Shown one piece after another: positions 27,065-35,837 of a stretch of DNA of 64,000 nucleotides. The stretch's first letter is position 1. Each line of letters begins with the position of its first letter. The DNA comes from Neorhodopirellula lusitana (GTDB lineage Bacteria; Planctomycetota; Planctomycetia; Pirellulales; Pirellulaceae), in assembly GCF_900182915.1 (NCBI RefSeq), contig NZ_FXUG01000001.1, positions 620,001-684,000 of the forward strand. The letters run 5' to 3'. Below the pieces are notes generated by a model that had not been told where the DNA came from, made no database searches, and saw only the letters and a list, made by a program, of their open reading frames with translations. Both the position numbers and the translations under genes were made by a program.

Positions 27065-27314
27065 CCGCGGTGAGAGTGTTCGAACGGGTAAACCCGCGGC
27101 CGGACGCATATTCTTTGGGGGCTGATATCAGCCGCTGATTGAGTTGGCGACGGGAGAGCGTAATGGGGGGATGAGTCGCCTCATTTGGTCGAAAATGGTG
27201 CTGCGAGTTGCATATTGAGCCAGCGCGTGGAATAATAGGGGAACGCATATTGCGGCCGGTGGGATTTGTCTGTCCCGATGGTCGTTCTTTTCTGTCCTCT
27301 CTTTGGACCCAACC

Positions 27315-28535
27315 ATGAACAGACCTCGATCCGGTTTCACCCTTGTTGAATTGTTGGTGGTCATCTCGATCATCGGAGTCCTGATGGGCTTGCTCTTGCC
27401 CGCCGTTGGCGCTGTGCGAGAAGCCTCTCGTCGTAACCAGTGCAGCACGCAGATTAAGAATTTATCGATGGCTGCCATCACCTACGAAAATTCGAAAGGT
27501 GAGATGCCGGGTTACGTGCAGAGTTTCGGTCGGTATGTAGGAGGAACTGGTGCTATTGACCCCTCCGACCCAGGAAATGGCGGTGTTGGTTCTCACATGA
27601 AAATCGGCACTTGGGCAGTCGCGCTTTTGCCTTCGTTGGACGCGCAGCCAGCTTATGAGCACTGGACTGAGGATCGATACCCAATCATTCATGGTGGGGG
27701 AGGCACCACAAGCGGGGCAACGTCTGGTGAATCAGGTGCCAGTTTTCATCAGCTTGCGGCTCCCAACCTTGCGGTTATGCAGTGTGCTAGCAACCCGGTT
27801 TCCCTAGGTGAGTTCGGGAAAAACAGTTACATCGCCAATACGGGAATGAGCATCAGTGGCACTCTTCCAAGCGGTTTCACTCGTCCTTCGGTCTCCTTTG
27901 TTGGTTCACAGAGCCGAGGCAACGGTGTTTTTAACAATAAGTACAACGTTAATTCTTCACTCGTCCATGTCTCCGAAGGACCGAAGTTCCGGATCGATGA
28001 TATAAAGGACGGCGCTGGCAACACGATGCTCTTTTCGGAAAGCGTCCAGGCGTTGCCTTGGCACCGAGCCGGTTTCGTCGCTGCTACGGACTTCACGCTA
28101 GCTACAGCTACCGATAAAGATGTCGTCTTTGATGCGACAGCTAGTGGAGCGGGGGGGGTACTTGCAGCTCGTTTTGTCCACGGAATGGTTTGGCATTATG
28201 CTGATGATGCGACTGGTATGTCAGGACACTGGAATACGAACGGCGCTTCGGAAGATACACCATGTCCTGTGCAAAGCTTCTGGAAGATCAATGGTGGCGG
28301 TACAACCGTTTCCGACGATATTTTTACGCTTGCAATGAACGTTACAAATTCACCTAACTTGGCTCGACCTTCGTCAGCCCACACTGATGGCGTGAATGCA
28401 GCGATGGCTGACGGTGGAACCCGGTTCATCGCAGACAGCATTGATTACCGCGTGTACCAAGCATTGCTAACGCCTCGTGGCAAGAGCAGCAATGTTCCAT
28501 GGCCTGAGTTTGTGATCACTGACGACGCATTCTAG
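27315..28535 (+). CDS. DUF1559 prepilin-like protein
   Basis: 406 residues from the ATG at 27315. The type IV prepilin-type N-terminus SGFTLVELLVVISIIGVL (processing after Gly, with Glu at +5) is followed by the DUF1559 body: LLPAVGAVREASRRNQCSTQ, then a long variable part, and near the C-terminus SAHTDGVNAAMADGGTRFI, equivalent to the HxGGxNxxxxDGSV hallmark of the family. Planctomycetes encode many copies of this family. The protein is probably processed and assembled as a minor pseudopilin or surface protein. No pilus genes are near. A good hairpin terminator follows the gene. Confidence 0.95.
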   Translation: MNRPRSGFTLVELLVVISIIGVLMGLLLPAVGAVREASRRNQCSTQIKNLSMAAITYENSKGEMPGYVQSFGRYVGGTGAIDPSDPGNGGVGSHMKIGTWAVALLPSLDAQPAYEHWTEDRYPIIHGGGGTTSGATSGESGASFHQLAAPNLAVMQCASNPVSLGEFGKNSYIANTGMSISGTLPSGFTRPSVSFVGSQSRGNGVFNNKYNVNSSLVHVSEGPKFRIDDIKDGAGNTMLFSESVQALPWHRAGFVAATDFTLATATDKDVVFDATASGAGGVLAARFVHGMVWHYADDATGMSGHWNTNGASEDTPCPVQSFWKINGGGTTVSDDIFTLAMNVTNSPNLARPSSAHTDGVNAAMADGGTRFIADSIDYRVYQALLTPRGKSSNVPWPEFVITDDAF

Positions 28536-28574
28536 AACACTGCTTTTTGACCGTTGAAGTCGAAACAAGTTCGC

Positions 28575-28606
28575 AAAGGCGGTACCTCACGGTGCCGCCT
28601 TTTTTC
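28575..28606 (+). terminator. rho-independent terminator after the DUF1559 gene
   Basis: The stem aaaggcggtacc / ggtgccgccttt has one G-U pair and a loop of about four bases, followed by six T. It begins about 40 bp after the stop codon of the DUF1559 gene. Confidence 0.85.
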
Positions 28607-28739
28607 ATTGGCTGAGGCTCGTTAGGGCCAATTTAGAGGCTCGTGGCTGCCGCATCGGTGGGTCAGCACCCGTTTGGCCGCGTGGCTTTGCCATCGCTTT
28701 TCGCCACTGTTCAGGCCTGACCTGCGGTACTCAAAGAGG

Positions 28740-30380
28740 CTAGTAGCCCCAGCCGCCTCGGACCATGAAGGCTTCGTTCAGGCTTTGGTCATCGGTTGAG
28801 AACTCGTATTTCAACTCGCGGTCGAAGACGACGCCGGCTTCGATGAAGGCGGTGCGTTGGCCCATGCGAATCTGGTTGCTGAGGCCCCATTCGAATCCGA
28901 AGGTGACTCCGATTTGGTTGATGTCGACTCGTTCTTCGACCTTGTTGGCTCGCGTCATGGTCCAGGAGTCGCCGCCATATTCACCGGCCAGGTACCACCA
29001 TACATCCTGGGTTCCGATGGTTCGCCAATAGCGTGCGAACTTGGGTTCGGGGAAGAAGAGGTCGAACCGGGTGTAAGGATCGGGTTGCCACAACAGTCCT
29101 CCGGCGGGCAGCATCTTGATGCTGTCGCGGTCGAGGTAGTAGAGGCCGGCTTTGAGCGTGGTCGTGGGGGTTAGCCGAAACGCGATCAAGGCTTTGCCCA
29201 TGATCCGAATGCTGTCACTGTTGAAGGTGTCGAAATCGGTATAGGCACCGACACGGACCCCGACTTCACCGCCGATGATTTGGTTGGGGTCGGTTTGCCA
29301 GCCGAAGTCCAGGAATCCGGCGTAAGCATTGCCGGGAAGGTCGCGTGTGCTGCCCGTGGTGACAGGGCCATCAAAAAGGTACAGCGAGAATGACGGCACG
29401 ATGTAGAGCGGGCGATTGCTATACAGGAAATTGTTCCAGGCGAATCCCATCGAGAAATCGGTTTGGTTCATGCCGACTTCGTCTGTCGCGTCGCCACCAC
29501 TGATCCAGGTGTGTCGCAGTCGAGGGCCGTGCAAGACTTGGTAGCCGGTGAAGCCGCCGCTTGGGAACAGCCCGCTGGGCCCGTTGAATCCGCTGGGGAA
29601 TAGCGACGTCGGTGAGCCGGACGGGTAGGCGGATGGTGGGAAGGCACTGGATGAAGGGGCACCCAAAATCGGACCGCTGCCATACAAGTCACCAGCAGGC
29701 GGGGCGTCACCATAAATAGGTGGCGCCGAATAGGTCGCCGCGGAACCGGTTGGCGAACCGTAGGGGATGATTGATCCGGTCGTCGACGGAAAGCCGGATG
29801 CGCTCGGATAAGCCGCACCTTGGTAGACGCCAGCATTGGACGACGCGCCGCGAAACCAGTTGCCTGAAAACAGACCGTTGAGCAGTCCACCGTTGGGATA
29901 GGCTGGGTTGCCACCGGTGACGGCATTGGGTGAGTACCCGGAGCTGGGCGGGAATCCGGAGTTAGGCGAGAACGTGGTGGGGCCGCCTGCGTAGGTTGGC
30001 GGACCGAGCGGCGTGGGGGTACCTAGCGGTGTGATGGTGGTCCCGCCGACACCGGTGAACCCGGTTCCGGTGGGGTTGGAGGCGTAGGGATCGAAGCTGG
30101 GTGTCGAAAGCGGTGCGAGGCCGGAGGGAGGCTGCATGCTGCCGCCAGGGTAAGCCGATGTGCCAGGGTAGCCCGATGCGCCAGCGTAACCCGATGTACC
30201 GGGATAGGTTGGGCTGATCGGGGAAAGGTTGGTTTGCGGGGCGGACGCAAAGCCGTTTTGAGCGGTGGCGGAGTTGGGGGCAACCAACAGAGTCAGCAGC
30301 ACGATGGCCCAGCACGCCACGCCAGACGCTTTCTTAGCAGTGTGATTTGCGAGGCGTGTTGGTTGGAGCGAACTCGACAT
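28740..30380 (-). CDS. secreted outer-membrane beta-barrel-type protein with Gly/Pro/Ser-rich N-terminal region
   Basis: 546 residues from the ATG at 30378-30380; the frame is open upstream but there it is low-complexity and without a signal. The signal peptide is at about 18-41 (VLLTLLVAPNSATAQ). Residues about 45-290 are rich in Gly, Pro, Ser, Tyr and Ala, including 6-residue repeats of the form SGYPGT. The C-terminal 250 residues have alternating amphipathic strands (YIVPSFSLYLFDG, EVGVRVGAYTDF, AFIEAGVVFDRELKYEF) and end in WGY, which suits a barrel inserted in the outer membrane. I do not recognise a named family with certainty. It is probably monocistronic. Confidence 0.72.
   Translation of the reverse strand: MSSSLQPTRLANHTAKKASGVACWAIVLLTLLVAPNSATAQNGFASAPQTNLSPISPTYPGTSGYAGASGYPGTSAYPGGSMQPPSGLAPLSTPSFDPYASNPTGTGFTGVGGTTITPLGTPTPLGPPTYAGGPTTFSPNSGFPPSSGYSPNAVTGGNPAYPNGGLLNGLFSGNWFRGASSNAGVYQGAAYPSASGFPSTTGSIIPYGSPTGSAATYSAPPIYGDAPPAGDLYGSGPILGAPSSSAFPPSAYPSGSPTSLFPSGFNGPSGLFPSGGFTGYQVLHGPRLRHTWISGGDATDEVGMNQTDFSMGFAWNNFLYSNRPLYIVPSFSLYLFDGPVTTGSTRDLPGNAYAGFLDFGWQTDPNQIIGGEVGVRVGAYTDFDTFNSDSIRIMGKALIAFRLTPTTTLKAGLYYLDRDSIKMLPAGGLLWQPDPYTRFDLFFPEPKFARYWRTIGTQDVWWYLAGEYGGDSWTMTRANKVEERVDINQIGVTFGFEWGLSNQIRMGQRTAFIEAGVVFDRELKYEFSTDDQSLNEAFMVRGGWGY
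30144..30214. repeat. 18-bp coding tandem repeat
   Basis: Three full copies and a partial one of an 18-bp unit, for example gccagggtaagccgatgt and gccagggtagcccgatgc, start at 30144, 30162, 30180 and 30198. On the minus strand they encode the six-residue repeat SGYPGT-like in the low-complexity part of the outer-membrane-type protein. Confidence 0.85.
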
Positions 30381-30886
30381 GGTGAACGCGAGCCGTTTGA
30401 GAGCTGGATCCTGATCGTGCCGTCCGCTCGATGCAGTGTTCCGGTGGAAGGGACGGTGTGCTTTGGGCTGTGGGAGCTCAGGCTGTGGGAGCTCAGGCTG
30501 GGTTGAGTTGGAGCGGGTTCGGTTGGAGACCGGGGCCAATGCTTGACCCTTCGCTCGCTTCGTTCGGTCTTCCCAAAGGGCGAGTGGATGTTTGCTGGGC
30601 GAATGGTTTTTGTGTCGTTCCGCTGGTGAAAATTCTGGTTCAGCGCAGGCGTCGATCGCTTCAGTTCCGTGTTGCGGATGGACGGCACCGGATTGTTCCC
30701 AAACTGCGTATCGCTCCCCTGGCCAAACACGCCTCCATTTGGGGCATGTTAGTTGCTGTGAATTTCGGTCGTATGACGCGTGGGGCAAACAGTGAACTCC
30801 GGTTAAACTCTTCGTTGTCACGAAACTTGAGTCGATTTACCGATTTTTCCAAACTTCCGTCAAGACAAACCGCCGAGTGAAATTCC
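30381..30886. other. divergent intergenic region with a 15-bp repeat
   Basis: 506 bp between the outer-membrane-type gene (minus) and the HTH-EIIA gene (plus), so it should hold both promoters. Frames crossing it are low in complexity and lack any domain. It contains the tandem duplication ggctgtgggagctca at 30466-30495. Confidence 0.55.
30466..30495. repeat. 15-bp tandem duplication
   Basis: Two perfect adjacent copies of ggctgtgggagctca at 30466-30480 and 30481-30495, followed by a partial third copy (ggctggg). It lies in the divergent promoter region. Confidence 0.85.
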
Positions 30887-31594
30887 ATGGAAGACCTCGA
30901 TATCTCGCAATTGGCTGAGTATCTGCATGTTACGCCCGACCAAATAAAGAAAATGGTGACCCGTGGAAACCTGCCGGGACGCAAGGTAGGGGGGGAATGG
31001 CGATTCAATGAAGCCGAGATCCACCACTGGTTGGAAGAGCGAATCGGTTTGAGCGATACGGCCGAACTGGACCAGGTGCGTGCGGTTCTGCACCGGCGAT
31101 CGGATTCCAATCCAAGACCACTGTCCGAAATTTGCACGGTCGACACGATTGCCACGCCATTGTCGGCACGGACTCGCGGTAGCGTGATTCGGGCGATGGC
31201 GAACTTGGCGGCGACCACCGGCATGTTGTGGGACGCCCCAGCGATGGCGGAGGCGGTTGCGGAGCGTGAAAAGCTGCACCCGACCGCGCTCAGCAACGGG
31301 GTGGCTCTGTTGCACCCTCGGCGTCCGCAAACATCGATCTTGGCCGATTCGGTGTTGGCGTTGGGGATCTGTCAGGCTGGCCTGCCGTTTTCAGATCGGG
31401 GACAATTGACGGATATCTTCTTCCTGATCTGCTCTTACGACGACACCAGTCACTTGCGTATTTTGGCGAAACTGAGCCGTTTAGTCGCTAATGAAGACTT
31501 TCTGGACGGGCTACGTGCTGCGGAATCGCCGGGCGATGCCTGGTCGATCTTCCGTGAAGCCGAAGCTGTGGTGGATGAAAACCAAACCTTCTGA
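30887..31594 (+). CDS. HTH-PTS EIIA (PtsN-like) regulatory protein
   Basis: 235 residues from the ATG at 30887. The N-terminus (about 1-55) is an excisionase/MerR-type DNA-binding helix-turn-helix (LDISQLAEYLHVTPDQIKKM, then GNLPGRKVGGEWRF). The C-terminal domain (about 90-235) is a PTS EIIA type-2 fold, with the phosphorylatable histidine in SNGVALLHPR; the usual Pro before His is Leu here. No sugar permease is nearby, so this looks like a regulatory phosphotransfer protein like EIIA-Ntr rather than a transporter component. A linked DNA-binding and phosphorylation domain suggests that phosphorylation state controls transcription, which is inference. It overlaps the next gene by 20 bp. Confidence 0.88.
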   Translation: MEDLDISQLAEYLHVTPDQIKKMVTRGNLPGRKVGGEWRFNEAEIHHWLEERIGLSDTAELDQVRAVLHRRSDSNPRPLSEICTVDTIATPLSARTRGSVIRAMANLAATTGMLWDAPAMAEAVAEREKLHPTALSNGVALLHPRRPQTSILADSVLALGICQAGLPFSDRGQLTDIFFLICSYDDTSHLRILAKLSRLVANEDFLDGLRAAESPGDAWSIFREAEAVVDENQTF

Positions 31595-32495
31595 ACCAAC
31601 ATGTTCCACCGCTAGCCCGCTTCCGGCCAGCCAACGGTCGGTCGCCGAATCACGAATTCGGTGTGGCGCGGCGTTGTGGATCGGCGAGACTCGCCATGCG
31701 GAATTGGACCCATTGTGGCGTGCTTGCCAGGAATCTTGCGATACGATCGCGGTGCGTGCCAGCATCGCAGCGGCAATCGCTCAGCCTCCTCGCGTGGAAG
31801 TTTCGCACGTCATCGTGGCCCAAACGAACCGTCACGACGCGAGGTGTCAGGTGATTGATACCTGGATTCCGGGGCGTGACAGTAACGAGCATCCGGTGGG
31901 ACGACTGACGACCGTGTTTCCCAATGCGAAGTTGCGTGTGGTGCACGGCGCATTGGTTTCACCGTCCGTCTTGTTGCCAGCATCGTCTGGGCTTGGTGGT
32001 TCCCGTCGGCAGTCTTCGTGGATTGAAGCAATCAGTGCAGCCGAGGCGGTTGCCGACTTACCGAATTGGCTTGGATCTGCGACCGCTGAAGTTGACAACA
32101 ACGAAGATGCAGGCGGCCAAGGAAAGCCTGGGGTGCCAGCGACGTTGATCGTAGTCGCGGCGAACTACTGCACTGCGGAAAGCATTTTTGATGTGATCGC
32201 AGCGCAGGCTCGGCAGGCCGGACTCGCTGTTCCCGCGATGATTTGGAGCCGGACTCTTGTGGCCAACCCGTATCGTGAATCAGCGACCATTTTGTGGGAC
32301 GACACGATCGCGAGTGCGGCTTCGGTTGCCCAGTGGCGATCCAGAACCGCGGTTGCGCCTGGGTGCCATCATGTTTGGATGACCGGCGATGCGACAGCGA
32401 CGCAACGTGAAGCCGCGATCGAAGGCGGTGTCCGGGCGGTGGTTCGAAAGCCAGGCCGCTTGAACGCGTTGCTGGAAGCGCTCGCGGCGGCTTAG
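31575..32495 (+). CDS. uncharacterised protein coupled to the HTH-EIIA gene
   Basis: 306 residues from the ATG at 31575, which overlaps the end of the HTH-EIIA gene by 20 bp; an ATG at 31491 is in frame but deeper inside that gene. I do not recognise a full-length family. The end (HVWMTGDATATQREAAIEGG then VRAVVRKPGRLNALLEAL) resembles the last beta-alpha units of a response-regulator receiver, including the conserved Lys-Pro, but the phosphoacceptor region is not visible, so it may be a pseudo-receiver. A middle segment (CQVIDTWIPGRDSNEHPVG) has no match. Coupling to the EIIA gene suggests a shared regulatory role. The gene is convergent with the VWA gene downstream. Confidence 0.65.
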   Translation: MKTKPSEPTCSTASPLPASQRSVAESRIRCGAALWIGETRHAELDPLWRACQESCDTIAVRASIAAAIAQPPRVEVSHVIVAQTNRHDARCQVIDTWIPGRDSNEHPVGRLTTVFPNAKLRVVHGALVSPSVLLPASSGLGGSRRQSSWIEAISAAEAVADLPNWLGSATAEVDNNEDAGGQGKPGVPATLIVVAANYCTAESIFDVIAAQARQAGLAVPAMIWSRTLVANPYRESATILWDDTIASAASVAQWRSRTAVAPGCHHVWMTGDATATQREAAIEGGVRAVVRKPGRLNALLEALAAA

Positions 32496-32520
32496 AAGTC
32501 CGTCACGCAAGCGTTTTCTG

Positions 32521-32718
32521 GTAGCCGATGTCGCCAGACTTCGGGAATTGGCTGGGGTGTCGTTTCGCTGCGGCTACGTTCAGCTATGGCCACGACCAGC
32601 TGGGGCCACGACCGGCTGGGGCCACGACCGGCTGGGGCTCAGTTCAGCTGGTGCCACATTCAGTTGACGAACGGCTAGCTGGGGAACGGCCTGAACTCTG
32701 GCGAGTCCAGCTACGGGG
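32521..32718. repeat. inverted repeat arms flanking a tandem array, between convergent genes
   Basis: The left arm (32521-32545, gtagccgatgtcgccagact and on) and the right arm (32689-32718, ctgaactctggcgagtccag and on) match as inverted copies at about 18 of 24 positions. They lie between the uncharacterised partner gene and the VWA gene, which converge. The interior is filled by a 16-bp repeat. Confidence 0.7.
32581..32676. repeat. 16-bp tandem repeat, about six units
   Basis: Units start at 32581, 32597, 32613, 32629, 32645 and 32661, all 16 bp apart. Three of them contain ggggccacgacc or a one-base variant, and the last two are cagctggtgccacatt and cagttgacgaacggct. The consensus is near CAGCTGGGGCCACGAC. 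It lies in a non-coding gap. Confidence 0.88.
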
Positions 32719-32794
32719 TGGCCGGGCTAGGCGGAAGGACTTCTTTGGCGAGTGCCTATCGCTTTACGCAATAATTACAGCTTTGAATGAGTGC

Positions 32795-34831
32795 TTACAG
32801 CTTTGGAATTGGGCGTTTGGGGGCCCGTTTCAGCATCCGTTTTTGGTCGTCGTTCGGTGCTGGGTTGTTGTTATTGTTGCCTGGGCCTGGTTCTCGGGGT
32901 GGTTTGGGGGCGGTGAATTCTTCCGTCCATTTCCAGCCGATGGGGGCTTCCAGTTCTTTCGTCGCTAGCAGTGCCCAAGGGGTGTCGGGATGCTGTTCGA
33001 TGACACCCGTCAGGTATTCCCGTGCCTTGTCGGCTTCGCGCTGCCACTTACTGCCCACGTTGATCTCGTCGCTGGGGACTAGGATCCAGGTGTTGTTCTT
33101 TTTGTCTTTGAACGGCATGCCGCGTTTTGCTTGAGCCAGGACCGCGTTGTAGGTTTCGGTACGGACTTTCTGGGCAAGGACCCGTCCATAGGCGAGGTCA
33201 AATCCGGCGAGCCACCGGGGACTTGTTTCGTCTTCGCGTCCGGGCAGTCCCTGTTCGAGCGTCAATGCCATCTGCAGCAGTTTGGGTTCCAGCGGAGCCG
33301 CATCCTGTTGGGCTTTGGTTAAATCGCCGGCCAGTTGGGCTTCGTTGGTTTTGACAAATCGGGTTCGTGGGCGTTGGATGCCGTCCACGTTGGGGATCGC
33401 GGCGGCCTTCACCAGCGCGGCTCGCAATGGGCTGTTTTTGACGGCGGTGATGTAGTCTTGTTGGGATACATAATCGGGGCGGTAGCGAACCATGGCCGAC
33501 GGGTCGAAGAAGTACCGCATGTCCGATGTGAACGCTTCAATTTCGTTGCGGCGGACTTCACGAGAAACGTTTCTTGACGGGTGGACCGTGAAATAGATCC
33601 CGCCGGTTTCGTAGCACAAGCGGGTCAGGCCATAAGGACCGAAGCCGCTATCGATGACGGGTTCCTGTTCGAAGTTGCCGGTGAAGCTCAATTGCAACCG
33701 TTCGGGAAGCAGAGTTTCGGGCCCCTGGTCAACTTGTGCCCACGCTGGGGTTTGGTCGTACTTGGGGTCAGGGTCGACGTACTTCACCAAAGTGTGTTCT
33801 TGGCCAAAGGGAGCCGGCACGCCGATGACGTAGACGGGGATGCCCAGTTTGCGGCATGAGTCGATGGACGTTTCCAGACGCATGCCGTCATCACCTCGCT
33901 CGTCGGTGACGACCACAAACAGCACATTTCGCTTGGGGCCGCGCGGTCCGATGTTTCGGCGCAGAGGCTTGTATTCTTTGGCGGCGGCTTCGACGGCGGT
34001 GAAGACTCGTTCGACACCGGAATTGTCGACTGGAATTTTGGAGACGATGGACTGAATCTCGCTCAGGTCGGCGGTGGGTTCTTCGGTGTAGAGATCCACC
34101 TTTTCGCCGAAGCCGATAATCGAGGTCAGGACGCGTGCCTCTTCTCGGGGTGCGTTGGCTTCGGCCTTGCCGTCATTCAGGATGCCGAGTTCTTCGTAGA
34201 TTCGATTGAACCGTTCGCGGATGTCAGATCGTTGACGCGTCAAAGAGCCGCTTTGGTCGAACAGCCAAACGACCAGGGTGGGGCGTTCTTCGGCGGCCTG
34301 CATGATTTCGAAGGTGATCTGATCAACCGCCCCGGCGGCTCCTGCTGTGCCGGTTCCGGTACTGCCTTTGCGTGTTTCGAGTCGCTTTTGAGGTGCGACG
34401 GGCTGATTGAAGAGCCGGTTGACCATGATTTGCCCCAGGTCGGTTGGCTGAAGATCGACGGGGTTGGGGATGTCGGCGACCTCTGCAAACACTTCGGCGG
34501 AGGCTTGGGCCATGTCCAGTTCGGCCATCGCGTCGCTGCCGATCGCGGTTTGTGGCGTTTCGCTGACGACGATCTCTTCAATCATCTCAATCTTTTCTTC
34601 GTATTCTGGCGGCGTCGAAACGATCACCACGGCTTCGTCATCGATTGGCGATTGAAGTTGGAACAGTGCCAGGGTTAAAAAGATGATGATGTGGACCTGC
34701 ATGCTGCCCACCATGGCGATCGTGCCATCGGAATCCCAGACGGATTCCATAACGACTTCCGTATCGGAAATTTCATTCGCTGAATCGGTCGCGTGGGAGG
34801 GTTCCGTGTTTCTCGATAGAGCGGTTTTCAT
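32795..34831 (-). CDS. membrane-anchored VWA-domain protein
   Basis: 678 residues from the ATG at 34829-34831; a TTG nine codons earlier is less likely. One membrane helix is at about 41-60 (MVGSMQVHIIIFLTLALF), with a short cytosolic N-terminus, so most of the protein is outside. A VWA domain starts at about 185 with VVWLFDQSGSL (MIDAS D-x-S-x-S) and continues with NVLFVVVTDERGDDG and IPVYVIGVP. The C-terminal part is helical, possibly TPR-like (YLTGVIEQHPDTPWALLATK), and ends in a basic Pro/Arg tail. It has no MoxR neighbour here, unlike the cluster at 6415-14238. The role is unknown; adhesion or envelope assembly are options. Confidence 0.82.
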   Translation of the reverse strand: MKTALSRNTEPSHATDSANEISDTEVVMESVWDSDGTIAMVGSMQVHIIIFLTLALFQLQSPIDDEAVVIVSTPPEYEEKIEMIEEIVVSETPQTAIGSDAMAELDMAQASAEVFAEVADIPNPVDLQPTDLGQIMVNRLFNQPVAPQKRLETRKGSTGTGTAGAAGAVDQITFEIMQAAEERPTLVVWLFDQSGSLTRQRSDIRERFNRIYEELGILNDGKAEANAPREEARVLTSIIGFGEKVDLYTEEPTADLSEIQSIVSKIPVDNSGVERVFTAVEAAAKEYKPLRRNIGPRGPKRNVLFVVVTDERGDDGMRLETSIDSCRKLGIPVYVIGVPAPFGQEHTLVKYVDPDPKYDQTPAWAQVDQGPETLLPERLQLSFTGNFEQEPVIDSGFGPYGLTRLCYETGGIYFTVHPSRNVSREVRRNEIEAFTSDMRYFFDPSAMVRYRPDYVSQQDYITAVKNSPLRAALVKAAAIPNVDGIQRPRTRFVKTNEAQLAGDLTKAQQDAAPLEPKLLQMALTLEQGLPGREDETSPRWLAGFDLAYGRVLAQKVRTETYNAVLAQAKRGMPFKDKKNNTWILVPSDEINVGSKWQREADKAREYLTGVIEQHPDTPWALLATKELEAPIGWKWTEEFTAPKPPREPGPGNNNNNPAPNDDQKRMLKRAPKRPIPKL

Positions 34832-34960
34832 GGACGTCTGCCGATTTTTTGGTTTCAATTCCGAGAGGGGCTACTCAAAGAAACGTTTTGTGGGACGATT
34901 TGAACCCCTCATTATACCCAGATCGGGAATTACGTAGTTAATCGACGGAGAAAACGAGAA

Positions 34961-35620
34961 TTGAGCGGACGATTAATAGCAATTGGCGATATTCACGGAT
35001 TCAACGAGCCTTTGCGGACGTTGATTGATGAGATCGCGCCGACCCCGGAAGACGTGATTGTGACGCTGGGGGACTATGTGGATCGCGGACCGGATTCGAA
35101 AGGCGTGATCGACACGCTCATTGAGTTATCCCAGAAGACTCAGCTAATTCCGCTGATCGGAAACCACGAAGAGATGATGCTGAACGTGATCGAAGGCGAA
35201 CAGTCTCATCACGGGTGGTTGCGTTATGGGGGTGTCGAAACCCTCGATAGTTACGCATTCGATGGCGAAATGGACTTTTTGCCGCCTGAGCACGTTGAGT
35301 TCTTCAACTCATTGGCGGACTTTTTCGTTCAGGATAACTATTTTTTCACGCACGCCGCTTACGACCCATCGTTGGACTTTTCTCAGCAGCCGGTGGAATT
35401 ACTGCGATGGCATTCGTTGCGGGCCGGGATTCCGGACCCCCATGTTAGCGGGAAGATCGCAGTTGTCGGGCATACGGCCAGTGACGATGGGACGATTTTA
35501 GATGTGGGCCACTTGGTGTGCTTGGATACGAATTGTTATGGCGGTGGGTTTTTGACGGCAATGGAGATGCAATCGCGACAGGTCTGGCAAGCGACTCCGG
35601 ATGGGCAATTCGTCCGGTAG
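34961..35620 (+). CDS. PPP-family serine/threonine phosphatase or diadenosine tetraphosphatase
   Basis: 219 residues. The start is a TTG at 34961 preceded by CGGAG about 11 bp away; no ATG would keep the first motif. Metal-binding motifs are in order: GDIHG (9-13), GDYVDRG (37-43) and GNHE (67-70), with further ligands in TFTHA-like FFTHAAYD (about 128-135) and VVGHT. This is the calcineurin-like phosphatase core of bacterial PrpA/PrpB and ApaH-like enzymes. It hydrolyses phosphoprotein or dinucleoside polyphosphate substrates with two metal ions. It is probably cytosolic and monocistronic. Confidence 0.92.
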   Translation: MSGRLIAIGDIHGFNEPLRTLIDEIAPTPEDVIVTLGDYVDRGPDSKGVIDTLIELSQKTQLIPLIGNHEEMMLNVIEGEQSHHGWLRYGGVETLDSYAFDGEMDFLPPEHVEFFNSLADFFVQDNYFFTHAAYDPSLDFSQQPVELLRWHSLRAGIPDPHVSGKIAVVGHTASDDGTILDVGHLVCLDTNCYGGGFLTAMEMQSRQVWQATPDGQFVR

Positions 35621-35837
35621 GTTGCCGTTGGGGCTGGGTGGCAGCTTTCAGTTTGGTTCTGGGTGAGTCCTTCTTGGGGGACGCCATTGGGGCATTCCTG
35701 CGGGAAGATGAGTCCTCTCGGCGGTAAGTTGAAACCTGGGTGAACTTTCGCAGCCGATTACGCGTAGTTGCGTGCTTAGACATCACGCATTTGCTGGTCG
35801 GTTGACTGGTATTCGTTATCTTTCGGGTTTGTTTGGC

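Noticed and set aside
30381-30821. Extra 147 codons in frame upstream of the outer-membrane-type protein
   Set aside because: The signal peptide begins after the ATG at 30378-30380, so the upstream part is in the leader region and not translated as part of the export-competent protein.
32581-32676. CRISPR-like regular repeats
   Set aside because: The units are head-to-tail without unique spacers, only 16 bp long and degenerate; no cas genes are near.
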